A stretch of DNA of 64,000 bases from Nocardia tenerifensis NBRC 101015 (GCF_000308715.1 NZ_BAGH01000354.1:1-64000), one strand, 5' to 3'; counted from the first letter of the stretch, positions 52,046-62,357 are shown. Made by a program: numbers and translations. The notes: generated by a model from the sequence alone, not told the origin.

Positions 52046-53500
52046 TCACCTACCCCCGTCCGCGGGCGCGCCGGTGAGGGTCACCTCGACGGTCTTCGGA
52101 TTCTTGCCTTGATCATCTGTGTAGGTGACCTTCACCTTGTCTCCTGGTTGGTGCGAGCGGACCGCGGCGACGAGCGCGTTCCCCGAATCGATCGGGCGGT
52201 CGTCGACCTTGGTGACGATCACACCGCCCGGGATGCCTGCCTTCGCGGCGGGGCCGTCCGGCACCACGTCGCGGACCTTCGCGCCCAGCACCGACTGCTG
52301 GCCGTCGGGCTGACGCCACACGCTGATCCCGATCTGCGCGTAGGTCGCGTGCCCGGTCTTGATCAGCTCGTCGGCGACCCGGCGCGCCTGATCGACCGGG
52401 ATGGCGAAGCCGAGGCCGATCGAGCCGCTCTGGCCGCCGGCCATCTCGCTGGCGCCGAGCGTGGCGATGGCCGTGTTGATGCCGATGAGCTTGCCGGTGG
52501 CGTCCACCAGCGCGCCGCCGGAGTTGCCGGGGTTGATCGCGGCGTCGGTCTGCACCGCGTCGATCACCGGGTTCACCGCGGCGGGGTTCTGCTGATCGCT
52601 CTCGCCGCTGGTGGACACGGGACGGTTCAACGCGGACACGATGCCGGTGGTCACCGTTCCGGCCAGGCCGAGCGGCGAGCCGATCGCGATGACCGGCTGA
52701 CCGACCTGAAGGTTGGCCGAGGAGCCGAGCTCGATCGGGGTCAGCCCGGTCTTGCCGCTGACCTTGATCACCGCGAGGTCGGAGACCGGGTCGGCGCCGA
52801 CCAGCGTGGCCGGGGCGGTACTGCCGTCGGAGAACATGACCTCCATCTTCACGTTCGGCCCGCCGCCGGAGGCCACGTGATTGTTGGTGAGGATCAGGCC
52901 GTCGGAGGACAGGATGACGCCGGAGCCCTCGCCCTCGGCGCGGCTGCTGGCGACCTTGATCATCACCACGCTCGGCAGCACCTTCTGGGCGACCGCCTGG
53001 GTCGAGCCGGCCGGCGCGTTGGAGACGTTGTTGACGTTGGGCTTCGGCTGGTCGAGCGCGTTGGTGACCGCCGGGCGTCCGTTGTCGGAGTGGGTGGCCA
53101 GCGCGCCGACCGCGCCGCCGACGCCGCCGCTGACCAGGGCCAGCGCGACCGCGCCGAGAACAAGGCCGGTGCGCACCGGGCGACGCGGCTCCTGCCGCAC
53201 GCCGAGCGGGGCGCCCTGGGGTTGCTGTCCGTGGCCCGGCTGCCCGTGCTCGAACGGGGCGCCGTACTCGTGGCCGGGGAACGGCTGGGTGTGCTGGTGC
53301 GGCGGCGGATACTGCTGCGTCGAATACGGCTGGTGCGGCGCCTCGTACGGCCCGTACCCCGATGGCGGGTAGCCCGCTCCGTACGGCGCGCCCGCGTGGC
53401 CCGTCGATGCGGCCGGGATCTGATCGGTCGGATTGGGCTGATCCGGCGCGGCGTTCGCCGTTTCCGGCTCGTCCCGCCGGTCCTTCGAATCCTCGGTCAT
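52046..53500 (-). CDS. pepD: HtrA-family serine protease PepD
   Basis: A 484-residue membrane-anchored DegP/HtrA protease. Cytoplasmic Pro/Gln/Tyr-rich N-terminus (20-105), one membrane helix (about 112-135), protease domain with His208 (TNNHV), Asp241 (VSDLAV) and Ser327 (PGNSGGAL), and a C-terminal PDZ domain (about 385-480, AAKAGIPGGVIVTKVDD). It degrades or refolds damaged envelope proteins. The start is ATG 53500 with GAGGAG upstream; the frame is open to 53578. A pair of MprA-box-type repeats lies 49 bp upstream, matching known MprAB control of pepD. Confidence 0.95.
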   Translation of the reverse strand: MTEDSKDRRDEPETANAAPDQPNPTDQIPAASTGHAGAPYGAGYPPSGYGPYEAPHQPYSTQQYPPPHQHTQPFPGHEYGAPFEHGQPGHGQQPQGAPLGVRQEPRRPVRTGLVLGAVALALVSGGVGGAVGALATHSDNGRPAVTNALDQPKPNVNNVSNAPAGSTQAVAQKVLPSVVMIKVASSRAEGEGSGVILSSDGLILTNNHVASGGGPNVKMEVMFSDGSTAPATLVGADPVSDLAVIKVSGKTGLTPIELGSSANLQVGQPVIAIGSPLGLAGTVTTGIVSALNRPVSTSGESDQQNPAAVNPVIDAVQTDAAINPGNSGGALVDATGKLIGINTAIATLGASEMAGGQSGSIGLGFAIPVDQARRVADELIKTGHATYAQIGISVWRQPDGQQSVLGAKVRDVVPDGPAAKAGIPGGVIVTKVDDRPIDSGNALVAAVRSHQPGDKVKVTYTDDQGKNPKTVEVTLTGAPADGGR

Positions 53501-53548
53501 GGACTCCTCGTTTCTCCTCAGCGTCTGCCGACAAGCTTGACGACGACT

Positions 53549-53566
53549 ACTGAGAGCGGACTGAGA
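53549..53566 (-). promoter_or_regulatory. MprA-box-type direct repeat upstream of pepD
   Basis: ACTGAGAG at 53549 and ACTGAGA at 53560, an 11-bp period, so both half-sites face the same helix side. Read with pepD the repeats are CTCTCAGT-like. The same repeat pair precedes mprA at 55858-55877. Confidence 0.65.
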
Positions 53567-53667
53567 CCGTGCTTTCAATTACCCGAGACCTGCCGGCCCA
53601 TCGGCCGCGGCCTCGTCGAGGCTGGTTACCCCGACCCACCCGCTTCAGGCAATCAGCGTACGCATTC

Positions 53668-55137
53668 TCATTGCCCGAGCATCTCGGACTCCGCGGGCCT
53701 GCCCGCCTCGCCCGGCAGCACGATCCTGATCCGCGCGCCGCCGCGAGCGGAGGTCTCGATGGTGATCGTCCCGCCGTGCTTCGTCACGACCTGTTTGACG
53801 ATCGCCAACCCGAGACCGGAGCCGGGCATGGAGCGCGAGGCGGTGGTCCGATAGAAGCGCTCGAACACCAACTCCCGCTCGGCCTGCGGGATGCCGGGCC
53901 CGGCGTCGTCGACGGTCAGCTCGAGCAGACCCCGTCCGGTCTCGCGCATCTCGACATACACCTGGGCGCCGGCCGGACTCCACTTCGCGGCGTTGTCGAG
54001 CACGTTGAGGATCGCCCGCTCCAGCCCGGCCTCGTGGCCGTAGACGAACCACGGCCGGACCGTCGAGACGAACTCGACCGAGCCGCGGCGTCGCCGCGCC
54101 CGCTCCAGCGCCCGCTCGGTGACGTCGCCGAGATCGACTCGCTCGTAGACGGTTTCGGGCGCGTCCTCGCGCGCCAGGTCGACCAGGTCGCCGACGAGGT
54201 TCGACAGCTCCTCGATCTGTGCCATCACGTCCGAGCGCAGCTCGGCCATGTCCTCGTCCGGAATCCGCGGCGCGCCAGGGCGACTGGAGGCCATGAGCAG
54301 CTCGGTGTTGGTCCGCAGCGAGGTGAGCGGGGTGCGCAGTTCGTGCCCGGCGTCGGCGACCAGCCTGCGCTGGCGGTCGCGCGACTCGGCGAGCGCGCGC
54401 AGCATGGCGTTGAAACTCTCGGTGAGCCGGGCAAGTTCGTCGTCGCCGGTCACCGGGATGGGGGTGAGGTCGTCGGTGCGGGCGATGCGCTCCGTCGCGG
54501 CGGTCAGCCGCCCGATGGGGCGTAACCCGGTGCGGCCCACCGCGGTGCCTGCCGCCGCCGCGAGCACGACGCCGCAGCCGCCGACGACGAACAGCAACCA
54601 CGCGAGCCGGTCCAGCACGTTCCTGGTCGGCTCGAGCCGCTGCGAAATCACCAGCGTCGCACCCTCATTCGTGCGCATGGCGAGCACGCGCTGGTTGGCG
54701 ACCGTGCGCAGCGACGAGCTCAGCTGCCCGTGGAAGACGGCCATCTCCTGATCCCCGACCGGCGGAATCGTCGCCTGCGGAACCGAATACGGGCCGATGT
54801 CGGGGTAGATCAGCACGATGCCGGTGTCGGGGTAGAACGCCGTCGCGAGCGCCAGGTTCTGCAGATTGAACCCGTACGGGTCGATGGCGGTCACCGCTTT
54901 GGCTCTGCTGCGCAGCTCGGTGTCGACGTTGGCGTAGAGCGCGCGGGCGACGAGCGCGTACGCCGCGATCGAGGTGACGGCGACCGCGATGGCCACCACC
55001 GAGGCGGCGAGCAGCGTCACGCGCCAGCGCAGCGAGACCGAGCGGGTGAGCGGGATGGGCGGGCGCATCTCGGCCGGGTCGGGTGGGCGCTGTCCGAGAC
55101 CGGCGACCACGGGCCGCTTGGGAACTGTTCGTGCCAT
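53668..55137 (-). CDS. mprB: Sensor histidine kinase MprB
   Basis: A 489-residue sensor kinase: two membrane helices (about 38-62 and 177-200) enclosing a 115-residue extracytoplasmic sensor, a HAMP domain, the phosphoacceptor His265 in ADAGHELRTPLTSLRTN, and an ATPase domain with NVLDNAAKWSP, DDAGPGIP and GSGLGLAIVKQV. It phosphorylates MprA on envelope stress. It starts at ATG 55137, 12 bp after mprA. The C-terminus is short after the last ATPase strand. Confidence 0.95.
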   Translation of the reverse strand: MARTVPKRPVVAGLGQRPPDPAEMRPPIPLTRSVSLRWRVTLLAASVVAIAVAVTSIAAYALVARALYANVDTELRSRAKAVTAIDPYGFNLQNLALATAFYPDTGIVLIYPDIGPYSVPQATIPPVGDQEMAVFHGQLSSSLRTVANQRVLAMRTNEGATLVISQRLEPTRNVLDRLAWLLFVVGGCGVVLAAAAGTAVGRTGLRPIGRLTAATERIARTDDLTPIPVTGDDELARLTESFNAMLRALAESRDRQRRLVADAGHELRTPLTSLRTNTELLMASSRPGAPRIPDEDMAELRSDVMAQIEELSNLVGDLVDLAREDAPETVYERVDLGDVTERALERARRRRGSVEFVSTVRPWFVYGHEAGLERAILNVLDNAAKWSPAGAQVYVEMRETGRGLLELTVDDAGPGIPQAERELVFERFYRTTASRSMPGSGLGLAIVKQVVTKHGGTITIETSARGGARIRIVLPGEAGRPAESEMLGQ

Positions 55138-55149
55138 GGCCTTTCCCCC

Positions 55150-55836
55150 CTACGGGGGCGTCTCCCGCAGCACGTAGCCGACACCGCGGACGGTGTGGAT
55201 GAGCCGCGACTCACCCTCGGCCTCGGTCTTGCGGCGCAAATAGCCGATGTAGACCTCGAGCGCGTTGCCGGAGGTCGGGAAGTCGTATCCCCAGACCTCC
55301 TCGAGGATGCGGCTACGGGTCAGCACCCGGCGGGGATTGGCCATCAGCATTTCCAGCAACGAGAACTCCGTGCGGGTGAGGCTGATCGCGCGCGCACCGC
55401 GAGAAACCTCGCGGGTCACCGGATCCAGCGACAAATCGGCGAACGTCATTGCCTCCGAAACCTCTCCGGGATCGGCGGTCGTGCGCCGCAGTAGCGCGCG
55501 CAAACGCGCGAGCAATTCTTCCAGCGCGAAGGGTTTCGGCAAATAATCGTCGGCGCCGGCGTCGAGTCCGGCAACGCGCTCGGACACCGAATCACGGGCA
55601 GTCAAAACCAAAATCGGAAGATCGTCGCCGGTGCTACGCAGGCGACGGCAGACCTCGAGGCCGTCCATCCTCGGCATCATCACGTCGAGCACCAACGCGT
55701 CGGGCCGCTGACTCGTCGCCTTGTCGAGCGCGTCGACTCCGTCCACCGCCAGGTCGACGGAGTAGCCGTTGAAGGTGAGTGACCGGCGCAGGGACTCGCG
55801 GACGGCCCGATCGTCGTCGACTACCAGAATGCGCAT
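55150..55836 (-). CDS. mprA: Response regulator MprA
   Basis: A 228-residue OmpR/PhoB-type regulator: receiver domain with acidic pocket VVDDD, phosphoacceptor Asp51 ([12 protein letters not shown]), Thr in LVLTARD and Lys in YLPKPF, followed by a winged helix ([25 protein letters not shown] then [14 protein letters not shown]). The start at ATG 55836 (MRILVVDDD) is clear from the receiver fold. It is first in the mprAB pair and probably autoregulated through the repeats at 55858-55877. Confidence 0.95.
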   Translation of the reverse strand: MRILVVDDDRAVRESLRRSLTFNGYSVDLAVDGVDALDKATSQRPDALVLDVMMPRMDGLEVCRRLRSTGDDLPILVLTARDSVSERVAGLDAGADDYLPKPFALEELLARLRALLRRTTADPGEVSEAMTFADLSLDPVTREVSRGARAISLTRTEFSLLEMLMANPRRVLTRSRILEEVWGYDFPTSGNALEVYIGYLRRKTEAEGESRLIHTVRGVGYVLRETPP

Positions 55837-55857
55837 GCGACCAGTTTGACCGTACCG

Positions 55858-55877
55858 ACTGAGAGGCGACTGAGAGG
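55858..55877 (-). promoter_or_regulatory. MprA-box-type direct repeat upstream of mprA
   Basis: ACTGAGAGG at 55858-55866 and again at 55869-55877, exactly 11 bp apart, 22 bp upstream of the mprA start. It lies in the 362-bp gap 55837-56198 before the divergent conservon, in which I see no gene. Confidence 0.68.
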
Positions 55878-56198
55878 GCACGCTCGACACGCCGCCGCCG
55901 GGCTCGCGCGGCCCGCCGAAGGCCAGCACCCGATCAGCTATCAACGATCTCGCGGCATCTAGATCAAACGTCCAGGAGCTATGTAGACTCGGAAACTCAA
56001 AGAGCGCGAAACCTGTTCCGCGTAGCCATATTCGGCCACTGGCATACCTGATCCCTCAGATTGCCGACGGCCAGTCAGCACGGTATGTTCCGTGCGGTAA
56101 AAAGAAGACCTTGAGTTGGTTCTCGGCGGGTTGATCAGACTGCTCCTAGACAGCCACCATTCGGGGACCATGCGCGAAGTGGAGGCGACGGAAGCGGA

Positions 56199-58989
56199 AT
56201 GGAAGCTGCACCGCGTTCCTGGCAATTCAGCCTGTCCAACATGTCGGTCACGCGCAAGGTCGGCATCGTGCTGTTGCTGCCGGTGTTGCTCGCCTCGGCC
56301 TTCGCCGGACTGCGCATCAAGGACGAGCTCGGGGTGATCTCGAAGCTCGACGCGGCTACCGAGCAGGCCCGTATTCTGCGTCCGATCCTCGAATTCAGCG
56401 AGGCCACCGAGCAACTCGCGATCGCGGCGGTCACCGCCCGGCCGGAGGACCCGATCGACACGGTCGCGGCCAAGTTCGATCAGGCGGCCATCGATCTGGA
56501 GACCGCGCTGCGGACCAAGAAGGTCGACGACGGCACGACCAAGGAGCTGCCCGCCGCCATCGCCGTGGCGCGCACCATGCGCAACGGACTGCGCACCTCC
56601 TCCCCCGCGACCATCGGCGGACAGGTCGACGAGGTCGGTACCCGCATCATCACAGCTATCTCGGTGTCCTCCTCGATCGAGGAGATCACCATCCAGCGCT
56701 ACTTCCTGCAGCTGGGCCTGATGGCCAACGCCTCGCGCCTGCTCACCCAGGAGCAGATCATGTCGGCGACGGCCAGCGGCGGCAACAACCCGGCCGCGCT
56801 CGCCAACATGCTCTCCACGCTCGGCGCGGAGATGATGCTGACCTACTCGTACCCGCAGATGAACCCCTCCTCCGCGACCAACGCGCAGACCCTGATCGAG
56901 CAGGTGCAGGTCCGCATCGGCGCGCTGAGCCAGGCCCCGAACAGCCTCGGCAACAACGGCGTCATCACCGACTCGCTGCGCACCAGCTCCGAGGCCTACC
57001 GCCAGGCCACCAACACCCTGCTCGACACGATCGACTCCAAGCTGGCCGACCGGACCATCGAGCTGCGCGGCGCGGTGCTGCGCGACGTCGCCATCGTGAT
57101 CACCACGCTGCTCGCCGGCCTGGCCCTCGCGCTCGCCGTCGCCCGCTCGCTGGTGGTGCCGATCCGCCGCCTGCGCCACGACGCGCTCCAGGTCGCGCAC
57201 GTCGACCTGCCGAACGAGATCGAGGTGGTGCGCGCGGGCGGCGCGACGCCGAAGATCACGCCGGTCGACATCCGCACCACCGAGGAGATCGGCCAGCTCG
57301 CCCGCGCGGTCGACGACATCCACCAGGCCTCGCTGCACCTGGCCGCCGAGCAGGCGCGGTTGCGCGTGCAGATCGGCAGCATGTTCGAGACGCTGTCGCG
57401 GCGCAGCCAATCGCTGGTCGAGCAGCAGCTCGCGCTGATCGAGGATCTCGAGCACGACGAGGACAACACCGAGCGGCTGCAGAGCCTGTTCCGCCTCGAC
57501 CACCTGGCCACTCGCATGCGCCGCAACGGCGACAACCTGCTCGTGCTGGCCGGCACCGCGCTGCGGCGTGGTCAGCTGCACCCGGTCCAGCTCTCGGACA
57601 TGCTGTGGAGCGCGGTCTCCCAGGTCGAGGACTACCAGCGCGTCGAGATCGGCGCCGTCCCGGACGGCATCGTGGCGGGCGAGCCGGCCATCGACATCGA
57701 GCACCTGCTGGCCGAGCTGATCGACAACGCACTGCGCTACTCGCCCCCGACCACGCCGGTCACCCTCTCGGTGGCGCGCGCCGTCGACGGCGGCTACCTG
57801 ATCGAGATCATCGACCGCGGCCTCGGCATGTCCACCGAGGATCTGCGCGTCATCAACGACCGGCTCAGCTCCGGTGGCGAGGTCACCGTCGAAACCGCCC
57901 GCCGCATGGGACTTTTCGTCGTCGGCAGGCTCGCCAAGCGGCACACCATCACCGCCAGCCTGCGGCGCACCTCGACCACGGCGCAGCAGCCCGGCGTCAC
58001 CGCGAGCGTGCACCTGCCCGGCGCGCTGGTCGCGCCGCCGCTGGACGCCACCGATCCGACCGGGAAGCCGCTGGACCTGACCGGCGACTACGAACTGCCC
58101 GCCCAGCCGCGCGCGCTGACGCCGGTGCCGAGCCTGCCGCAGCCCAACGCGCCCAGGTTCGAGGTGTCCAACACCGGACTGCCACAGCGCAGGCCCGCGA
58201 TCCGCGTCGCCGAGCCGCCCGGCCAGCCCGCCGTCTCGGTGCCGACGCGGACCAACACCCCCGACACCGACTCGGACTCGCAGCCGCCGACCGAGCCGTG
58301 GTCGATCAACACCCCGACCGACGACCGGTCCCCGTTCGGCCCGCCCACGGTGAGCGGCTCGGGCAGCGGGCCGAGCCGGTCAGCGGAGCCGGAGCAGGAG
58401 CGGCCCACCGATCTGTGGGCCGAGGCCGAGGCCAAGACGCCGGAGCCGGAGCTGACGATCCCGCAGCAGCGGGTCACGCGCGAGACGGAACCAGCGCCGC
58501 GCCAAGGGGATTCGGGGCAGCGCGAGACGGAGTCCGCACCGCGCACCGACCGCGCGCTCCGGCCTGCCGATCCGGCGCCCGGCCGCGGTGCCGGAGCCCG
58601 AGCCGCCGCGGCCCGTGGAGCCCGCGATGGCGTCCTCGCGGCTGCAGCCGGTGGCCGGCGCCTCGCCGACCCCGATCTATCAGCGCATGGTGTCGGAGTG
58701 GCTGGTCGAGCCCGCGACGTCGCAGGCCGCCGAGAGCACCTGGACCTCGCCCGCCGACGTGGGCTGGACCGCCGCCGAAGAGGCGACCCATCCGACACCG
58801 ACCGGCCGCACCAGCGGTGGACTTCCTATCCGAACGCCGGGCGCGCAGCTCGTCCCCGGCGGTCTGGCGCAGGCAGACGAATCGGGAGCCCGTGATCCCG
58901 AGGAGATTCGGAACAACCTGACCAGGCATCTCAGTGGGGTCCGCAGTGGGCGGGCCAATGCGCAGTACGACGACGGAGGGCTTGCATGA
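56199..58989 (+). CDS. cvnA: Conservon sensor kinase CvnA, with an apparent frameshift near its 3' end
   Basis: About 930 codons. Two membrane helices (about 20-40 and 298-322) enclose a nitrate-sensor-like extracytoplasmic domain; then a HAMP-like linker, a dimerisation helix ([21 protein letters not shown]) and an ATPase domain with [12 protein letters not shown] and [10 protein letters not shown] Pro-rich tail follows. The frame that starts at 56199 runs on into Arg-rich nonsense after about 58560. The typical C-terminus ([15 protein letters not shown], then [12 protein letters not shown] and [12 protein letters not shown]) lies one frame over and ends at 58989, overlapping cvnB. One extra base, or two missing, between about 58500 and 58570 explains this: a real lesion or a sequence error. 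Confidence 0.85.
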
Positions 58990-59393
58990 CCAACGCGAAC
59001 AGCACCACGGATGAGAACCTGAACTGGCTGGTCGCCAGATTCACCCGGGACGTGCCCGGCGTGTCCCACGCGGTGCTGGTGTCGGCCGACGGCCTGCTCC
59101 AGGCGACCAGCCCGCACCTGCCCGCGGATCGGGCCGAGCAGCTCGCGGCGGTCACCGCGGGCCTGGCCAGTCTGTCGATGGGCGCGGCCTCGCTGTTCGA
59201 CGGCGGCAAGGTGATGCAGTCGATCGTGGAGATGCAGCGCGGCTATCTGCTGGTCATGAGCGTGGGCAACGGCTCGCACCTGGCCGTGCTCGCCAACAAG
59301 TCGCACGACATCGGACGGATCGGCTACGAGATGGCGCTGTTGGTCGACCGGGTCGGCACGGTGGTCACCGCCACCGCGCGTACCGCGGTTTGA
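58986..59393 (+). CDS. cvnB: Roadblock/LC7-domain protein CvnB
   Basis: A 135-residue roadblock/LC7 protein ([50 protein letters not shown]). In conservons this protein binds the kinase-like CvnA and the GTPase CvnD and modulates nucleotide turnover at the membrane. Its ATG overlaps the cvnA stop (ATGA), evidence that the cvnA C-terminus belongs in that frame. Confidence 0.93.
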   Translation: MTNANSTTDENLNWLVARFTRDVPGVSHAVLVSADGLLQATSPHLPADRAEQLAAVTAGLASLSMGAASLFDGGKVMQSIVEMQRGYLLVMSVGNGSHLAVLANKSHDIGRIGYEMALLVDRVGTVVTATARTAV

Positions 59394-59400
59394 GCGGGAG

Positions 59401-59772
59401 ATGTCCCATCCCTACGGACCCGGACCACGACCGACCACGCGCGTCCGACCGTATGCCCTGACCTCCGGGCGCACCGAGCCCGCGGTCGACCTGCCGCTGG
59501 AGGCGGTCATCGAGACCCTGTCCTACACTGCGCATCTCGACTGGCCCGCCGGTGACGTCCGCACGGATATCCTTCGGCTCGGGACACACCGGCTTTCGGT
59601 GGCCGAGATCGCCGCTCACCTGGATCGTCCGCTCGGCATGGTCCGGGTGATGATCGGTGACCTCGTGGTCGACGGCATTGTGCGCCTGCATTCGACACTG
59701 ACCGACGAGGCGAGTTTCGACGAGCGCCGTTCTTTGATGGAGAGGACTTTGCGTGGACTCCGTGCCCTATAA
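59401..59772 (+). CDS. cvnC: DUF742 protein CvnC
   Basis: A 123-residue DUF742 protein with RVRPYALTSGRTEP near the N-terminus and a winged-helix-like body (RLSVAEIAAHLDRPLGMVRVMIGDLVVDGIVRLH). It is the third conservon component, with a possible DNA- or partner-binding role. It ends 20 bases inside the cvnD gene. Confidence 0.93.
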   Translation: MSHPYGPGPRPTTRVRPYALTSGRTEPAVDLPLEAVIETLSYTAHLDWPAGDVRTDILRLGTHRLSVAEIAAHLDRPLGMVRVMIGDLVVDGIVRLHSTLTDEASFDERRSLMERTLRGLRAL

Positions 59773-60388
59773 GAAAATCGGGCCCGACACCAACCCCGGC
59801 CAGGCCGACGGGGACAACCGGACCGCGTCCACGAAGATCGTGGTCGCCGGTGGTTTCGGGGTAGGTAAGACAACTTTTGTCGGCGCGGTGTCCGAGATCG
59901 TTCCCCTGCGGACCGAGGCCATGGTCACCCGGTTCTCCGACGGGATCGACGATCTCGCGGAGACCCCGGAGAAGGAAACCACCACGGTCGCCATGGATTT
60001 CGGCAGGATCATCCTGCCGGGCAACCTGGCGCTGTACCTGTTCGGCACGCCGGGCCAGCGGCGCTTCTGGTTCATGTGGGACGACCTGATCCGCGGCGCG
60101 ATCGGCGCGGTCGTGCTCATCGACACGCGCAGGCTGGAGGACAGCTTCGCGGCGGTGGACTTCTTCGAGGCGCGTCAGCTGCCATTCCTGGTGGCCGTCA
60201 ACCGTTTTCCGAATGCGCCCCGCTTCCCGATCGCGGAGCTGCGCGAGGCGCTCGCGGTGCGCGAGAGCGTGCCGATCGTCGACATCGACGCGCGCAACGC
60301 CAACGAGGTGCGCCAGTCCCTGGCCGCGGTGACCGAGTACGCCATCCAACGCCTCGCCGCGCAGGAACGCGAACAGGCGGTGCTGTGA
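59753..60388 (+). CDS. cvnD: Conservon Ras-like GTPase CvnD
   Basis: A 211-residue small GTPase. P-loop GGFGVGKTTF (33-42), switch region with TTTVAMDFG, G3 motif GTPGQRRFWFMW, and VAVNRFP in place of the usual NKxD guanine motif, as in other CvnD/MglA-like proteins. GTP-bound form signals from the CvnA-C complex. The start is GTG 59753. Confidence 0.93.
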   Translation: MDSVPYKKIGPDTNPGQADGDNRTASTKIVVAGGFGVGKTTFVGAVSEIVPLRTEAMVTRFSDGIDDLAETPEKETTTVAMDFGRIILPGNLALYLFGTPGQRRFWFMWDDLIRGAIGAVVLIDTRRLEDSFAAVDFFEARQLPFLVAVNRFPNAPRFPIAELREALAVRESVPIVDIDARNANEVRQSLAAVTEYAIQRLAAQEREQAVL

Positions 60389-60437
60389 GAGAGCTTCGGC
60401 GGGGCACGACGGAGCCGAGCGCAGGCGAGGCGGAGTC

Positions 60438-61196
60438 GTGACGTACTTCAGCATGGGCTACTGGATCATCGGGTTGTCGCTGGCGGTCTCGATCACCGGC
60501 GCGCTGGTCGGCTTCAGCTGCATCCGGCAGTCGACGAAGTCGGTGACGCCGAGGTTCCGGCTGGTGTGGCAGGCCTCGGCGGCGATCTCGATCGGCGGGA
60601 TCGGCGTCTGGCTGTCGGTGTTCGTCTCCATGCTCGGGGTGACGGTGCCGGGCAGCCTGGTTCGCTACGACGTGTGGAGTGTGGCGCTGGCGGCGGTGGT
60701 GTCGGTGCTCGGGGTGTGGGCGGCGCTGGTGATCCAGGGGCGCACGCTGAACATTCCGCGGCTCATCGGCGCCGGCGTGGTGATGGGCGCCGGCTTCGGC
60801 CTGATGCACTATCTTGCCTTGGGCGCCATGCACATTCAGGGCTCGATCAGCCTGAAGCCGCTGCTGTTCTGCGGGGCGGTGGCGATCGCGATCGTGATCT
60901 CGCTGGGTACCCTGTGGTTCACTCAGCCGAGGCGGCCGCTGGCGATGCTGGCCGGCGCGGCCGTGGTGTTCGCCGCCGGTATCGCGGGCATGCACTACAC
61001 CGATCTGGTCGGTGTGGAGATCGACCTGGCGACGGCCAACTCGACGCCGCCGGGTGAGGATCTGTTCGGGTTCTTTGTGCCCGCCTTCGCGCTCGGCATG
61101 CTGTCGCTGGCCATTCCGATCAGCGCGATCCTCATCGCGCCGGATCGGCGCACCGCCATCCCGACGCGGGCGCCCGTGTCGCATTCCGCGTACTGA
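60438..61196 (+). CDS. MHYT-domain integral membrane sensor
   Basis: A 252-residue protein with seven predicted membrane helices. Two MHYT motifs are clear (FGLMHYLALGAM near residue 120 and AGIAGMHYTDLV near 183); the position of the first canonical repeat reads GIGVWLSVFVSML and has lost Met-His. MHYT helices are thought to bind copper and sense oxygen or NO. No GGDEF/EAL output domain is attached. It lies 50 bp after cvnD, where many conservons carry a P450, and may act with it. Confidence 0.82.
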   Translation: MTYFSMGYWIIGLSLAVSITGALVGFSCIRQSTKSVTPRFRLVWQASAAISIGGIGVWLSVFVSMLGVTVPGSLVRYDVWSVALAAVVSVLGVWAALVIQGRTLNIPRLIGAGVVMGAGFGLMHYLALGAMHIQGSISLKPLLFCGAVAIAIVISLGTLWFTQPRRPLAMLAGAAVVFAAGIAGMHYTDLVGVEIDLATANSTPPGEDLFGFFVPAFALGMLSLAIPISAILIAPDRRTAIPTRAPVSHSAY

Positions 61197-61264
61197 GCCG
61201 AGTCACCGGGTCCGGTTCGGCGATGCCGCCGAAATCCCCGCTGGCCCGATTTACAGTGGGAGCC

Positions 61265-62290
61265 ATGCGTTTCGGTCTGGACTACGCCGCGGCACGTCCG
61301 GGCGGCGCGGCGATCCGCGCGGCGGGTTTCGACTTCGTCGTCCGGTATCTGTCCGACGGCGGGGTCACCCTGCCGGGCAAGCTGTTGACTCCGGCCGAGG
61401 CCGACGATCTGCGCGCGCACGAGGTCTCGATCGTGGCGAACTGGGAGACGACCGCGACCCGCATGCTGGACGGCTACGGCGCGGGCGTGGTCGATGCCCG
61501 CGCGGGCCTGGCGCAGGTGCTGCGCTGCGGCGGCAGCCAGGACCGCCCGATCTACTTCAGCGCCGATTTCGATGTGACGCCGCAGGATCAGCAGCGGATC
61601 AACGCCTATCTCGACGGCGCCGCGACGGTGCTCGGCCGCTCGAATGTCGGTATCCGCGGCGGGTTCTGGTCGGTGAGCCGGGCGCTGGACGCGGGCAGCG
61701 CGAGCTGGGCGTGGCAGACCGACGCCTGGTCGGGCGACCGGGTGGAGCCGCGGCGCAGGCTGCACCAGACCTCGCGGCAACAGATCGTCGGCGGCGTGGT
61801 CTGCGCGGTGAACGAGGCCGAGTCGTCCGATTTCGGTCAGTGGGATTTCGTCGCACAGGAGGACGTCGACGTGACGCCGGAGCAAGAGGCAGTGCTGCGC
61901 GATATCCAACTCCAGCTGCGCGGCCCGGGGCTGGCCGGCTGGCCGCAGCTCGGCTCCGACGCCGACGGGCACAGCCGCACGCTGGTGGACGGGCTGGCGG
62001 CCGCGTTGGCCCGGATCGGGGAGTTGACCGACGAGGTCGGCGACTTGCGCACGGAGATCAGCGAATTGGAGGCGACCACCGCCGAGCTCGCGGAGCAGGT
62101 GCAGCGGCTGAGTGCGCGGCACTGGCCGTGGCCGCTGTCGTTGATCGAGGGACCGGCGGCGCTGGTGGGTGAGCAGCTGGCTCGACTGGAGGCCCTGCTG
62201 CCCGATCTGCCCGGTTTGCCGGGACCTTCCGGAGGTACGCAGCACACATCTGGTAGCGGTGCGCTGGATTCGCGTTCTTCGCGAGGGTGA
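61265..62290 (+). CDS. DUF1906 glycoside-hydrolase-like protein with C-terminal coiled coil
   Basis: A 341-residue protein. Residues 1-200 are a DUF1906 (Rv2525c-like) TIM-barrel domain: FGLDYAAARPGG, FVVRYLSDGG, IYFSADFDVTP, GIRGGFWSVSRAL, WAWQTDAWSG. A helical, heptad-rich segment follows (LVDGLAAALARIGELTDEVGD, ELEATTAELAEQVQRL). There is no signal peptide, although some relatives use the Tat route. The start at ATG 61265 has a GGGAG site. Substrate unknown, likely a cell-wall glycan. Confidence 0.82.
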   Translation: MRFGLDYAAARPGGAAIRAAGFDFVVRYLSDGGVTLPGKLLTPAEADDLRAHEVSIVANWETTATRMLDGYGAGVVDARAGLAQVLRCGGSQDRPIYFSADFDVTPQDQQRINAYLDGAATVLGRSNVGIRGGFWSVSRALDAGSASWAWQTDAWSGDRVEPRRRLHQTSRQQIVGGVVCAVNEAESSDFGQWDFVAQEDVDVTPEQEAVLRDIQLQLRGPGLAGWPQLGSDADGHSRTLVDGLAAALARIGELTDEVGDLRTEISELEATTAELAEQVQRLSARHWPWPLSLIEGPAALVGEQLARLEALLPDLPGLPGPSGGTQHTSGSGALDSRSSRG

Positions 62291-62357
62291 GGGCTGACGC
62301 GGGGACTGCTTCCGCGCGGGCGGTGGAGAGGTACCGCGGCCGAGATGTTGGCGATGA

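Noticed and set aside
52109..53854. Plus-strand open frame of 581 codons
   Set aside because: Antisense to pepD, whose catalytic triad and PDZ domain are unambiguous.
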